From an uncultured Prevotella sp. (GTDB lineage Bacteria > Bacteroidota > Bacteroidia > Bacteroidales > Bacteroidaceae), in assembly GCA_900316015.1 (NCBI GenBank), contig ONBG01000019.1:1-53805 (forward strand): 53,805 nucleotides of DNA. Reading direction: 5' to 3'. The notes below the pieces were generated by a model that had not been told where the DNA came from, did no database searches, and worked only from the letters and a program-made list of their open reading frames with translations. A program made the position numbers and the translations under genes. Position 1 is the stretch's first letter. Each line of letters starts with the position of its first letter. Positions 22,102 through 29,782 of the stretch are shown here, piece by piece.

Positions 22102-22133
22102 TTTGGTCCATCCGAAAAAATCCATTACCTTTG
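22102..22133 (+). promoter_or_regulatory. Promoter of the four-tRNA cluster
   Basis: TTTG (22102-22105), a 20-bp spacer and TACCTTTG (22126-22133), nearly identical to the tRNA-Arg promoter at 6693. Confidence 0.85.
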
Positions 22134-22171
22134 CAACCGCATTTAGGGAAATGCCCTTTAGAAAAGGTAAT

Positions 22172-22244
22172 GCGGCAATAGCTCAGTTGGTAGAGCGCGA
22201 CCTTGCCAAGGTCGAGGTCGCGGGTCCGAGTCCCGTTTGCCGCT
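22172..22244 (+). tRNA. tRNA-Gly (GCC), copy 1
   Basis: 73 nt. Acceptor GCGGCAA/TTGCCGC, anticodon loop TTGCCAA with GCC between CGACC and GGTCG. CCA is not encoded. Sequence-identical to the copy at 22508. Confidence 0.96.
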
Positions 22245-22284
22245 CAAAATTCTGAATAAAGAAGGGAAGTTACCCTTGCCAATT

Positions 22285-22366
22285 GCCCAGGTGGCGGAAT
22301 TGGTAGACGCGCACGTTTCAGGTGCGTGTGTTTCACGACGTGCAGGTTCGAGTCCTGTTCTGGGCA
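22285..22366 (+). tRNA. tRNA-Leu (CAG)
   Basis: A class II tRNA of 82 nt. Acceptor GCCCAGG/TCTGGGC, anticodon loop TTCAGGT giving CAG, and a long variable arm. CCA is not encoded. Confidence 0.95.
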
Positions 22367-22391
22367 CTATTTATTCAGAATTATTTTTGTT

Positions 22392-22475
22392 GGAGAGGTG
22401 GCGGAATTGGTAGACGCGCTACTTTGAGGGGGTAGTGAAAATTGTTTCGTGGGAGTTCGAGTCTCCTCCTCTTCA
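22392..22475 (+). tRNA. tRNA-Leu (GAG)
   Basis: A class II tRNA of 84 nt. Acceptor GGAGAGG/CCTCTTC, anticodon loop TTGAGGG giving GAG, and a long variable arm. Bases 22476-22478 happen to encode CCA directly after the discriminator, unlike its neighbours. Confidence 0.95.
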
Positions 22476-22507
22476 CCAAAGATCGTTTTTAGGAAGAAGA
22501 TTAAAAT

Positions 22508-22580
22508 GCGGCAATAGCTCAGTTGGTAGAGCGCGACCTTGCCAAGGTCGAGGTCGCGGGTCCGAGTCCCGTTTGCCGCT
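22508..22580 (+). tRNA. tRNA-Gly (GCC), copy 2
   Basis: Identical over 73 nt to the copy at 22172. It is followed by a T-run (22582-22587), probably ending the tRNA transcript. Confidence 0.96.
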
Positions 22581-22607
22581 CTTTTTTATCGAGAAGCATA
22601 ACAAATC

Positions 22608-23165
22608 ATGAACTTATATTTAAGATATTTTGATAAGGAAACCTTAGTCGGCAATGTTGATGAAGCATTAGACTTTTTGCATTCCATTCCTGAAATTGAG
22701 TTAACTCCGGAGTTGGAAGCGGATATAAGGGACTATGTAGCCAGTGATGTTTTTTATCCTAAGCGCTATAAGGTGCGTCCTCGTATCTACTTTATCATTA
22801 TCAAAACAGCAGCTGCAACTATGCTTGATTTTAAACAAAAAAAGGCACTTCGTACGAATCTGCCAACGGCTTCTGGTGTTCCAGATCGGAGAGATGTCAA
22901 TATCTCAGCTGTAACAAGACTCACTGAAGAGCATCCTGGTTGGTATGAGGGGGCATTGGACTTCAAAAGGGTCGTCATGATTCCTTCTACGGGAAAGCAT
23001 GAATATCGTGATACTCATTTCGTGGCACAGTGTAAGGCTAATTCTGGGATGGACTGTTACAACCGCATTGTGGAACATCTGAAAGAACGTGTTGATAATC
23101 GCAGTCAGTTCCCTTCTGCAAAAGGAAAAAACTTCCACTTTAAATACTTAGGTATGTGGAAATAA
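22608..23165 (+). CDS. Conserved protein of unknown function upstream of ssb
   Basis: A 185-aa soluble protein without signal or membrane segment. I recognise it only as a Bacteroidales-conserved hypothetical, from remembered similarity. Fixed-looking stretches are MNLYLRYFDKETLVGNVDEA, the middle KVRPRIYFIIIKT and the C-terminal SQFPSAKGKNFHFKYLGMWK, which is basic and aromatic. It lies 28 bp before ssb, so the two are probably co-transcribed; a role with DNA or RNA is a guess from this position only. Confidence 0.82.
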   Translation: MNLYLRYFDKETLVGNVDEALDFLHSIPEIELTPELEADIRDYVASDVFYPKRYKVRPRIYFIIIKTAAATMLDFKQKKALRTNLPTASGVPDRRDVNISAVTRLTEEHPGWYEGALDFKRVVMIPSTGKHEYRDTHFVAQCKANSGMDCYNRIVEHLKERVDNRSQFPSAKGKNFHFKYLGMWK

Positions 23166-23193
23166 TTTCATATTCACTAATTAAATTAACGCT

Positions 23194-23610
23194 ATGAACA
23201 AAGTAATGCTGATAGGGAATGTCGGAAAAGATCCCGACGTCCGCTATTATGACACAGATCAAGCTGTCGCAACCTTTCCTCTTGCTACCACAGAAAAAGG
23301 TTATGTCCTTCAAAATGGGACGAAAGTTCCCGACCATACCGATTGGCACAATATCGTTCTGTGGAGAGGCTTGGCCAAGGTGGCTGAGAAGTATGTACAC
23401 AAAGGTGATAAACTCTTTATAGAAGGGCGTATTCGTTATCGTCAGTATGATGACCAGAAAGGACAGCGCCGTTATGTAACTGAGATCCTCGGCGAGAATA
23501 TGGAACTGTTGAGTCCTAAGCCAATAGAAACAACTTCCAATCAGACAGGGACAGTCGTTTCTGAGCCAACAGCTACGCCAGAGGGTTCTGCCGACAATCT
23601 TCCTTTTTAA
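23194..23610 (+). CDS. ssb: Single-stranded DNA-binding protein
   Basis: A 138-aa SSB with an N-terminal OB fold (MNKVMLIGNVGKDPDVRYYD, then WHNIVLWRGLAKVAEKYVHK and GRIRYRQYDDQKGQRRY). A short glycine-poor linker follows, and the tip ends in DNLPF, the Bacteroidetes form of the conserved C-terminal DIPF peptide that recruits repair and replication proteins. It protects single-stranded DNA in replication and repair. It sits 13 bp before gldE; the order ssb-gldE-PPTase recurs in Bacteroidales as I recall. Confidence 0.97.
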   Translation: MNKVMLIGNVGKDPDVRYYDTDQAVATFPLATTEKGYVLQNGTKVPDHTDWHNIVLWRGLAKVAEKYVHKGDKLFIEGRIRYRQYDDQKGQRRYVTEILGENMELLSPKPIETTSNQTGTVVSEPTATPEGSADNLPF

Positions 23611-23623
23611 TCTCAAGTAGAAT

Positions 23624-24970
23624 TTGGATATTTCGACTCTAACAAATGCACTCTCCGACGTTTATTTCCAGGCACCGAGTGAGGGCGTTATCTTAGCAGC
23701 CTTTTTGGCTGCGATATTACTTTTCGTGTCTGGTTATGCAAGTGGTTCTGAAATTGCTTTCTTTAGTCTGACTCCTGAGGATTTAGAGAAACTGGATCCT
23801 GATAAGAATCCAAAGGATAGGAAGATACAGTTACTTCGGGATGATTCCGAACGGACATTGGCAACGATTCTGATCACGAATGATTTCGTGAATGTCACGA
23901 TTATTATGTTGTGTAATAGTGTTTTCGGATCCATTGTCCACTTCGGTGCAAAGGCTTATTGGTTGCAACTGTTGTGCATGACTGTATTACTGACATTCCT
24001 TTTATTGTTGTTCGGCGAAATCATGCCCAAGATCTATTCTCGTCAAAATGCCTTAAAATTCTGTCGGTTCACCGTGAATGGCGTGATGGTTCTTAGAAAA
24101 ATCTTTTGGCCTTTGGAATGGCTACTTTTGAAAAGTGGGATTTTGGCTAAGAAAGTTGTAAAGGAGGAAAACCATCAATTGAGTGTAGATGAACTGGAAC
24201 AGGCTCTGGAATTGACAGACAAGAATGAGATCAAAGATGAGCAAAGCATGCTTCAGGGGATTATCCGTTTTGGAGATGAGACGGCTAAGGAAGTGATGAC
24301 AAGCCGCCAGGATATTGTTGGCATCGAAATTCATAGTAGCTATATGGATGTTTTGAAGTGTATTGTCGAAAATAATTATAGCCGTATCCCAGTTTATCAG
24401 GATAATGAGGACAATATACGGGGTATCCTCTATATTAAAGGCTTGCTTCCTCATCTGGACAAACCGTCTAACTTTCGTTGGCAGAGCTTGATACGGCCTC
24501 CATATTTCGTACCGGAAACTAAGAAGATTGATGATTTATTGAGAGAGTTTCAAGAGAATAAAGTACATATCGCTATCGTTGTAGATGAATTTGGTGGAAC
24601 CAGTGGCATTTGTACTTTAGAGGACATTTTAGAGGAAATCGTGGGTGAGATCAACGATGAATACGACGAAGAAGAGAAGTTTTATTCGAAGTTAAACGAT
24701 AGTACTTACATTTTCGAAGGTAAAACCTTGCTCTCTGATTTTTGCAAGATCTTGAAAATTGATGATGGGGAGTTTGACGAGGTCGCGGGGGATGCAGATA
24801 CTTTGGCAGGCTTGCTATTGGAGATCAAAGGTGATTTCCCCAGCCTTCATGAGAGAATAGATTATAAAGACTATACCTTCGAGGTGATGGCAATTGAAGA
24901 GCGCCGGATCAGTAGGGTAAAGGTCGTCGTCCATGATAATGACCCTGAACATGCCATTGGTGAGAATTGA
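23624..24970 (+). CDS. gldE: GldE-like CNNM/CorC-type membrane protein
   Basis: A 448-aa inner-membrane protein. The N-terminal DUF21/CNNM domain has about four hydrophobic segments in residues 20-165. Two CBS domains follow (about residues 205-335; VMTSRQDIVGIEI and VVDEFGGTSGICTLEDILEE), then a C-terminal transporter-associated CorC_HlyC domain. In Bacteroidetes this architecture is called gliding protein GldE. Members without gliding keep it, and an ion (Mg2+ or Co2+) transport role is proposed for relatives. The start is TTG at 23624: no ATG precedes the first membrane segment. Its end overlaps the next gene by 20 bp. Confidence 0.9.
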   Translation: MDISTLTNALSDVYFQAPSEGVILAAFLAAILLFVSGYASGSEIAFFSLTPEDLEKLDPDKNPKDRKIQLLRDDSERTLATILITNDFVNVTIIMLCNSVFGSIVHFGAKAYWLQLLCMTVLLTFLLLLFGEIMPKIYSRQNALKFCRFTVNGVMVLRKIFWPLEWLLLKSGILAKKVVKEENHQLSVDELEQALELTDKNEIKDEQSMLQGIIRFGDETAKEVMTSRQDIVGIEIHSSYMDVLKCIVENNYSRIPVYQDNEDNIRGILYIKGLLPHLDKPSNFRWQSLIRPPYFVPETKKIDDLLREFQENKVHIAIVVDEFGGTSGICTLEDILEEIVGEINDEYDEEEKFYSKLNDSTYIFEGKTLLSDFCKILKIDDGEFDEVAGDADTLAGLLLEIKGDFPSLHERIDYKDYTFEVMAIEERRISRVKVVVHDNDPEHAIGEN

Positions 24971-25556
24971 GCATTTAAAGCCTGGTGTACAATTGGGATT
25001 ATGGAAAATGACGGAAGGAGTAGATGAAATGCTTTCGTCCTATCCATGCCTGTTATCCATACAACCGGAAATACAGTACTTTCATTGTGAGGGAAGAAAG
25101 TTGGAAAGGCTGGGAACTTATGTCTTGTTATTCCTGATGTCTGGAAGAGAGGATCTTAGGATCTCCCATGCGGGAGGTTGCCCTTCAGTAAATGGCTATC
25201 AGGTTAGTATTAGTCACACAAAAGGCTATGTCGCTCTTATACTATCGGAAAATGAAGGGCAACGTGTTGGTATTGATGTCGAATATAGGAGTGACCGAGT
25301 GACGAAAATCACAGAACGTTTTATTCGGCCGGACGAGGATTCATCTACGATGATGGTTCAACTGGTCAATTGGTGTGCAAAGGAGGCAGTCTATAAATAC
25401 TTCACGGAACAGAACTTGCAGTATTTTGAAATGAAACTTCTCCCCTTCCAACAAGAGAGTGAGGGAATCGTGGAGGTCATGGACTTGAAAGTGCCTGCTA
25501 AGGTGAAAGTCTTCTATCATATTACGGAGGCGTATGTGTTGACTTGGGTCTTTTAA
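24951..25556 (+). CDS. 4'-phosphopantetheinyl transferase superfamily protein
   Basis: A 201-aa Sfp-type enzyme that would transfer phosphopantetheine from CoA to a carrier protein. Visible motifs: VSISHTKGY, the metal-binding GIDVEYRSDRV, and WCAKEAVYKYF (W-x-x-KEA). The start at 24951 (MPLVRIEHL) overlaps gldE by 20 bp; an upstream ATG at 24933 is also possible. Translational coupling to gldE is likely. It may serve the fatty-acid ACP or a secondary-metabolite carrier; no such cluster is present here. Confidence 0.88.
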   Translation: MPLVRIEHLKPGVQLGLWKMTEGVDEMLSSYPCLLSIQPEIQYFHCEGRKLERLGTYVLLFLMSGREDLRISHAGGCPSVNGYQVSISHTKGYVALILSENEGQRVGIDVEYRSDRVTKITERFIRPDEDSSTMMVQLVNWCAKEAVYKYFTEQNLQYFEMKLLPFQQESEGIVEVMDLKVPAKVKVFYHITEAYVLTWVF

Positions 25557-25586
25557 ATTTTGATCTTGTCTATATATTTCTTGCCG

Positions 25587-26612
25587 ATGAAGAAATTCTT
25601 AACTCTATGGATGGCTTTTTTCTGTATGAGTAGCCTATATGCCCAAGGGGGAGCTGTCTCTTTTGTACAGGCTAATTCACAGCATGCCTTTCCAGACCGT
25701 ATCCCTGCAGGGAACTACAGCGGGATTTGCAGAATCGACAGCGACTTATATGCTGTAGTCAGTGATAAATCTGCCCATGAGGGCTTCTTCGTTTTTCGGT
25801 TTGACATTAATCCACAGAATGGGGATATCAAAGATATAGAAAACCTTGGATTCAGAGGTCTGCAGGGTGGGAACCGTGATCAGGAAGGGATAGCTTATTT
25901 GCCTGAAACAAAGTCTGTGTTGATCAGTGGTGAGGAGGATAATCGGATTCTTGAATATGACTTGAAAGGCAATAGGACCTTACGTGAGGTGCCAATACCT
26001 CCTATTTTTCATAATGCCCGTGGGAATTACGGCTTCGAATCCTTGAGCTATAATACACATACGCAATTGCTTTGGACTTGTACAGAAAGCACGCTGACCG
26101 TGGATGGAGAAGCTGCCAATGCAACGAATGGGGTTAAGAACCGCATCCGTATCCAGTCTTTTGATAGGGACCTTCAACGCGTGCGGCAGTATGCCTATGA
26201 GATGGATGCCCCTCTTTCACGTCGGGCGGCCTCTCTTTATGCGATGGGAATTAGTGAGCTGACAGCTCTGGATCAAGGCGAAATCCTTGTCCTTGAACGG
26301 GAATTCTATGTCCCATCGTCGAAACTTGGGGCTTGGGTAAATCATAAAATCTATGTGGTGAAGCCCCAGGATACTGACACCATTTCAATGGATCGCCCCT
26401 TGTCTGAGACAAGTACGTTTCTCAAGAAACGACTCCTTTATGAATGGAAGACGACCTTAAGCCTTTTCAAGCATGATATTGCTAATTATGAAGGCATGTG
26501 TTTGGGACCTCGGCTTGCGGATGGGAGACAGGTTGTATTGTTGGTCTCAGATTCGCAAAATCAGTATGCAGGAGTGCTTAAGGATTGGTTTAAGACAATC
26601 CTCATTCAATAA
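25587..26612 (+). CDS. Secreted esterase-like/phytase-like beta-propeller protein
   Basis: A 341-aa exported protein (signal MKKFLTLWMAFFCMSSLYAQ) of the esterase-like activity of phytase family (PF13449). Blades are marked by YSGICRIDSDLYAVVSD, RDQEGIAYLPETKSVLISGE and NYGFESLSYN, with TCESTL-like acidic loops. Members are thought to hydrolyse phosphate or other esters in the periplasm; the substrate is unknown. An in-frame start at 25560 lacks support because it precedes the signal peptide. Its 3' end overlaps the convergent PP2C-like gene by 11 bp. Confidence 0.87.
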   Translation: MKKFLTLWMAFFCMSSLYAQGGAVSFVQANSQHAFPDRIPAGNYSGICRIDSDLYAVVSDKSAHEGFFVFRFDINPQNGDIKDIENLGFRGLQGGNRDQEGIAYLPETKSVLISGEEDNRILEYDLKGNRTLREVPIPPIFHNARGNYGFESLSYNTHTQLLWTCTESTLTVDGEAANATNGVKNRIRIQSFDRDLQRVRQYAYEMDAPLSRRAASLYAMGISELTALDQGEILVLEREFYVPSSKLGAWVNHKIYVVKPQDTDTISMDRPLSETSTFLKKRLLYEWKTTLSLFKHDIANYEGMCLGPRLADGRQVVLLVSDSQNQYAGVLKDWFKTILIQ

Positions 26613-27411
26613 GAAAACGAATGTAAGCCCGGTCATCGAATGATACATTCCCTTTCATCCATCCTTTGGTTGCCTGAAAGGTATAAATGTTCAAGGGGTC
26701 TGTTTCCAGTTGTTGCTGCAGGGCGCGTTCACTCTCTTCTATTGTTGCCTTGAGAAAGGGATATCCATCACTCGCAAAGACTACTTCTGGACAATTTAGA
26801 TGGATTATTTTTACATAGGAGATGGGTATGTGAAATCCATCAATGACGGGATAGGAAATATTTTGTTCTTTGCAGCTTTGTATGAGGGATGGAAGTATGC
26901 GTTGACGGGCATCGTCTTTCTCTCGCAATTCTTCTACCTTCTTTCCCTGTTTGATCAGGTGCTGGGCTATAGTAGCCCTTTCTTCTGCCAACGTCTTTTC
27001 ATAAGGCTTAGGATTGTCGACGTATTGGTGGTTAGCGATGCATTGACAATCACCAACCATCCAGATTTCTTGTCTTTGATGGGAGCATATGATGGCACTC
27101 GCTGTCAGCCTTTCCACAGGATGGTCTTTGAGTCGTCCTATTTCTATGCCACAGTTCCTATAAGTTTGTTGGATCGTTTGAGTAATCTGTTGGCAGAATT
27201 CTATGCAGCTGATATTGGCATCCATCGTTTGGATGAATGCAGATATCAGTTGCATGCAATACCTTCCATTGTTGATTCCAGGCTTGATTTGCCGAGCGGT
27301 CTTGCTGGTACTTCCATCGATAACGGCAATAAAGTTATCTGTCACGACGATTCCGTCTTCGCATGTTTCTTGACTGTGTTTGCCAACTATTTTTTCCTCG
27401 ATGATCTTCAT
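26602..27411 (-). CDS. PP2C-like (PPM-fold) protein, probable phosphatase
   Basis: A 269-aa soluble protein with widely spaced PPM/PP2C motifs: CEDGIVVTDNFIAVIDGST near the N-terminus (Asp-Gly metal pair), IWMVGDCQC (GDSR-like), VVFASDGYPFL (SDG) and FDDRAYIRF near the C-terminus (DN-type Asp). It may remove phosphate from Ser/Thr residues, but the motifs are divergent. The start codon lies 77 bp inside the end of the YgiQ gene, so it is the terminal gene of the minus-strand operon. It could also be a non-catalytic PPM-fold protein. Confidence 0.72.
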   Translation of the reverse strand: MKIIEEKIVGKHSQETCEDGIVVTDNFIAVIDGSTSKTARQIKPGINNGRYCMQLISAFIQTMDANISCIEFCQQITQTIQQTYRNCGIEIGRLKDHPVERLTASAIICSHQRQEIWMVGDCQCIANHQYVDNPKPYEKTLAEERATIAQHLIKQGKKVEELREKDDARQRILPSLIQSCKEQNISYPVIDGFHIPISYVKIIHLNCPEVVFASDGYPFLKATIEESERALQQQLETDPLNIYTFQATKGWMKGNVSFDDRAYIRFLIE

Positions 27412-29422
27412 GCTGTTTCTGAGGGGATGAGTTGAAATTTGGGTTGAAGGACGATCTGGTCTGTCGTTTCTTTCTGTTCTGCTCTGTTGTATTGCGCCCT
27501 TCCGCGAAATGATGGTAATCGTCAGCATCATCTTTTAATTGATGAAAAGTGCTGCGCCCAGAATAGAGCTTTGAGATGAGGTCAGTCCTTCCCATTCTTT
27601 TGAGCTCTGATTCGATCTGACGGCGTTCTTCTGGCTTATACCAGAAGAAGAATTGCCGTTGCGCCAATTTCTCTCTGGGTGTTTTGGCACTAAACACGGG
27701 TTCTAAGGTATAGGGATCATATCCAGTATACCATGTTTCCGTGCTTACCGTCATTGGAGTAGGTGTGAAGTCTTGTACCTGTTCTAGGTGGAAGTCAAGG
27801 TCTTTTGTGATGACCGCCAGTTCTGCCATGTCTTCTTCATGGCAACCTGGATGGCTACTGATGAAATAAGGAATTAATTGCTGATGCAGTCCTTCTTCCT
27901 TGTTGATCCGGTCAAAGATTCGCTTGAACTCATAGAATTCAGAAAAGGACGGCTTTCGCATCAACCTTAACACTTGGTCGGAAGTATGTTCTGGTGCTAC
28001 TTTCAGTCGTCCGCTGACATGGCGAGCGATCAGCTCCCGTGTGTACTGCATGGCTGCCTGGTTGCTTTTTTCGTCCTTGCCTCGGTGGAGGAGTAAGTCA
28101 TACCTGACTCCACTTCCGATGAAGCTCTTCTTGATACCTGGCAGTTGATCCACGGCATGGTAGACCTCAAGCAACTTACTATGGTCTGTATTTAAGTTTG
28201 GACATATTTGGGGGTGAATACACGATGGCCGCTTACAATGCTCACAAGCTTTTTTGTTCTTTCCTCCCATACCATACATATTCGCAGAAGGTCCTCCCAG
28301 GTCAGAAAGATATCCTTTGAAGTCGGGCATGGATATAACCTTTTTAACTTCCTTGAGAATACTCTCCTTACTGCGGCAGACCACGAACTTGCCTTGGTGG
28401 GCACTAATCGTGCAAAAGGCACAACCTCCAAAGCAACCTCGATGGATATTGATGGAGAATTTGATCATCTCATAAGCCGGAATGCGCTTCCCCTTATATT
28501 TTGGGTGAGGCAATCTGGTGTATGGAAGGTCAAATGAGGCATCCAATTCCTCTGTGGTCATGGCGGGATAGGGCGGGTTGACTACTGTATAAACATCATC
28601 TACGGCTTGCAACAATCGCTGTGCATGGATCTTATTGGACTCTTCCTCGATATGTCGGAAATTATCTGCCTCAGCCTTCTTACTACGAAGACATTCTTCG
28701 TGGCTATGCAGGATCATGTCATCATCTTTGATACCACCTGGGATTTGTTCTTTCTTGCAAAGGAAAACGGTCTGAGGGATATCATGCGCGTTCTCCATCC
28801 TTCTGCCAGCTTCTAATTCCTCGCACAAGGCGAGAATAGGTTTTTCACCCATCCCATAGATGATCAGGTCTGCTCCAGAATCACAAAGGATGCATTTCCT
28901 CACACGATCCTGCCAGTAATCGTAGTGAGTGAGCCGTCGCATAGATGCTTCGATCCCACCTAAGATGACAGGAACATCTGGATATAACTTCTTTAAGATC
29001 TGGGTATAGACGATGGTAGGGTATTCTGGGCGGCAGTCGTGACGCCCATCCGGACTGTATGCATCTTCAGAACGAAGCCGTTTGTTGGCAGTGTATTTGT
29101 TCACCATAGAGTCCATGCATCCGGGAGCGATACCAAAAAACAATTTTGGGCGCCCTAACTTCTTGAAATCACGATAGTCTCCATGCCAGTCAGGTTGGGG
29201 TACGATAGCCACCTTATATCCTGCTGACTCTAAGGTCCGCCCAATGACTGCCGCGCCAAAAGAAGGATGGTCCACATAGGCATCACCAGAAAACAGGATC
29301 ACGTCCAGTTGATCCCATCCTCGTAATTCGCATTCCTTCTTTGTTGTGGGAAGAAAGTCTGTCAACTGGTATGTACGCTGAAGCGTATGCCCGTTGTCTT
29401 GCGGATATTTCTGTTGTTCCAA
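27335..29422 (-). CDS. YgiQ family radical SAM protein
   Basis: A 695-aa UPF0313/YgiQ protein. The N-terminal cobalamin-domain-like region (DVILFSGDAYVDHPSFG) is followed by the radical SAM core with CFGGCAFC binding the [4Fe-4S] cluster (about residues 328-335) and a second cysteine group CEHCKRPSCIHPQIC. The basic, asparagine-rich tail (about residues 640-695) overlaps the start of the PP2C-like gene. Substrate is unknown for the family. It is the fifth gene of the operon starting at 33525, 4 bp after its predecessor. Confidence 0.93.
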   Translation of the reverse strand: MEQQKYPQDNGHTLQRTYQLTDFLPTTKKECELRGWDQLDVILFSGDAYVDHPSFGAAVIGRTLESAGYKVAIVPQPDWHGDYRDFKKLGRPKLFFGIAPGCMDSMVNKYTANKRLRSEDAYSPDGRHDCRPEYPTIVYTQILKKLYPDVPVILGGIEASMRRLTHYDYWQDRVRKCILCDSGADLIIYGMGEKPILALCEELEAGRRMENAHDIPQTVFLCKKEQIPGGIKDDDMILHSHEECLRSKKAEADNFRHIEEESNKIHAQRLLQAVDDVYTVVNPPYPAMTTEELDASFDLPYTRLPHPKYKGKRIPAYEMIKFSINIHRGCFGGCAFCTISAHQGKFVVCRSKESILKEVKKVISMPDFKGYLSDLGGPSANMYGMGGKNKKACEHCKRPSCIHPQICPNLNTDHSKLLEVYHAVDQLPGIKKSFIGSGVRYDLLLHRGKDEKSNQAAMQYTRELIARHVSGRLKVAPEHTSDQVLRLMRKPSFSEFYEFKRIFDRINKEEGLHQQLIPYFISSHPGCHEEDMAELAVITKDLDFHLEQVQDFTPTPMTVSTETWYTGYDPYTLEPVFSAKTPREKLAQRQFFFWYKPEERRQIESELKRMGRTDLISKLYSGRSTFHQLKDDADDYHHFAEGRNTTEQNRKKRQTRSSFNPNFNSSPQKQHEDHRGKNSWQTQSRNMRRRNRRDR

Positions 29423-29426
29423 ACTC

Positions 29427-29759
29427 TTAATCTGTTACTTCCAAGTCATCATTTGATGCTTGGGGTTGTTTTGATTTCCAATCGATATAAAGGAGTACGA
29501 GCTGATGAAGTCCAAAAGCTTTCATGTTATTGTTGTAGATGACATCTAAACAAAGGTCTAAAAGTCCTTTGTCTGTGCCTGCTTCCGACTCCAAGATGGA
29601 GCGTACGTTAAATTTCAACTTGTCGAGTACATTCTCGTCAATGATACCATTGCTATCAACGAGATTTCTTAACAATGCATATTTCTCGATCGTTTCAAGA
29701 TGTCCATCTGAAACTTCAATACTTCTGGTACCTGAAGCATTTGCTTGGATCTTATACAT
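29427..29759 (-). CDS. Conserved small protein of unknown function
   Basis: A 110-aa soluble acidic protein, mostly helical by appearance, with no signal peptide. Features are IEVSDGHLETIEKYALLRNL and a C-terminal acidic tail SNDDLEVTD. I do not recognise a family. It lies 4 bp before ygiQ and 23 bp after the amidase-like gene, so it belongs to the same operon. Confidence 0.7.
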   Translation of the reverse strand: MYKIQANASGTRSIEVSDGHLETIEKYALLRNLVDSNGIIDENVLDKLKFNVRSILESEAGTDKGLLDLCLDVIYNNNMKAFGLHQLVLLYIDWKSKQPQASNDDLEVTD

Positions 29760-29782
29760 ATTTCTTTAATTTATTGTAATTA

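Noticed and set aside
22158-22367. 69-aa minus-strand frame over the tRNA genes
   Set aside because: It is the antisense of tRNA-Leu and tRNA-Gly; this RTGLEPARR-type peptide is a familiar false gene.
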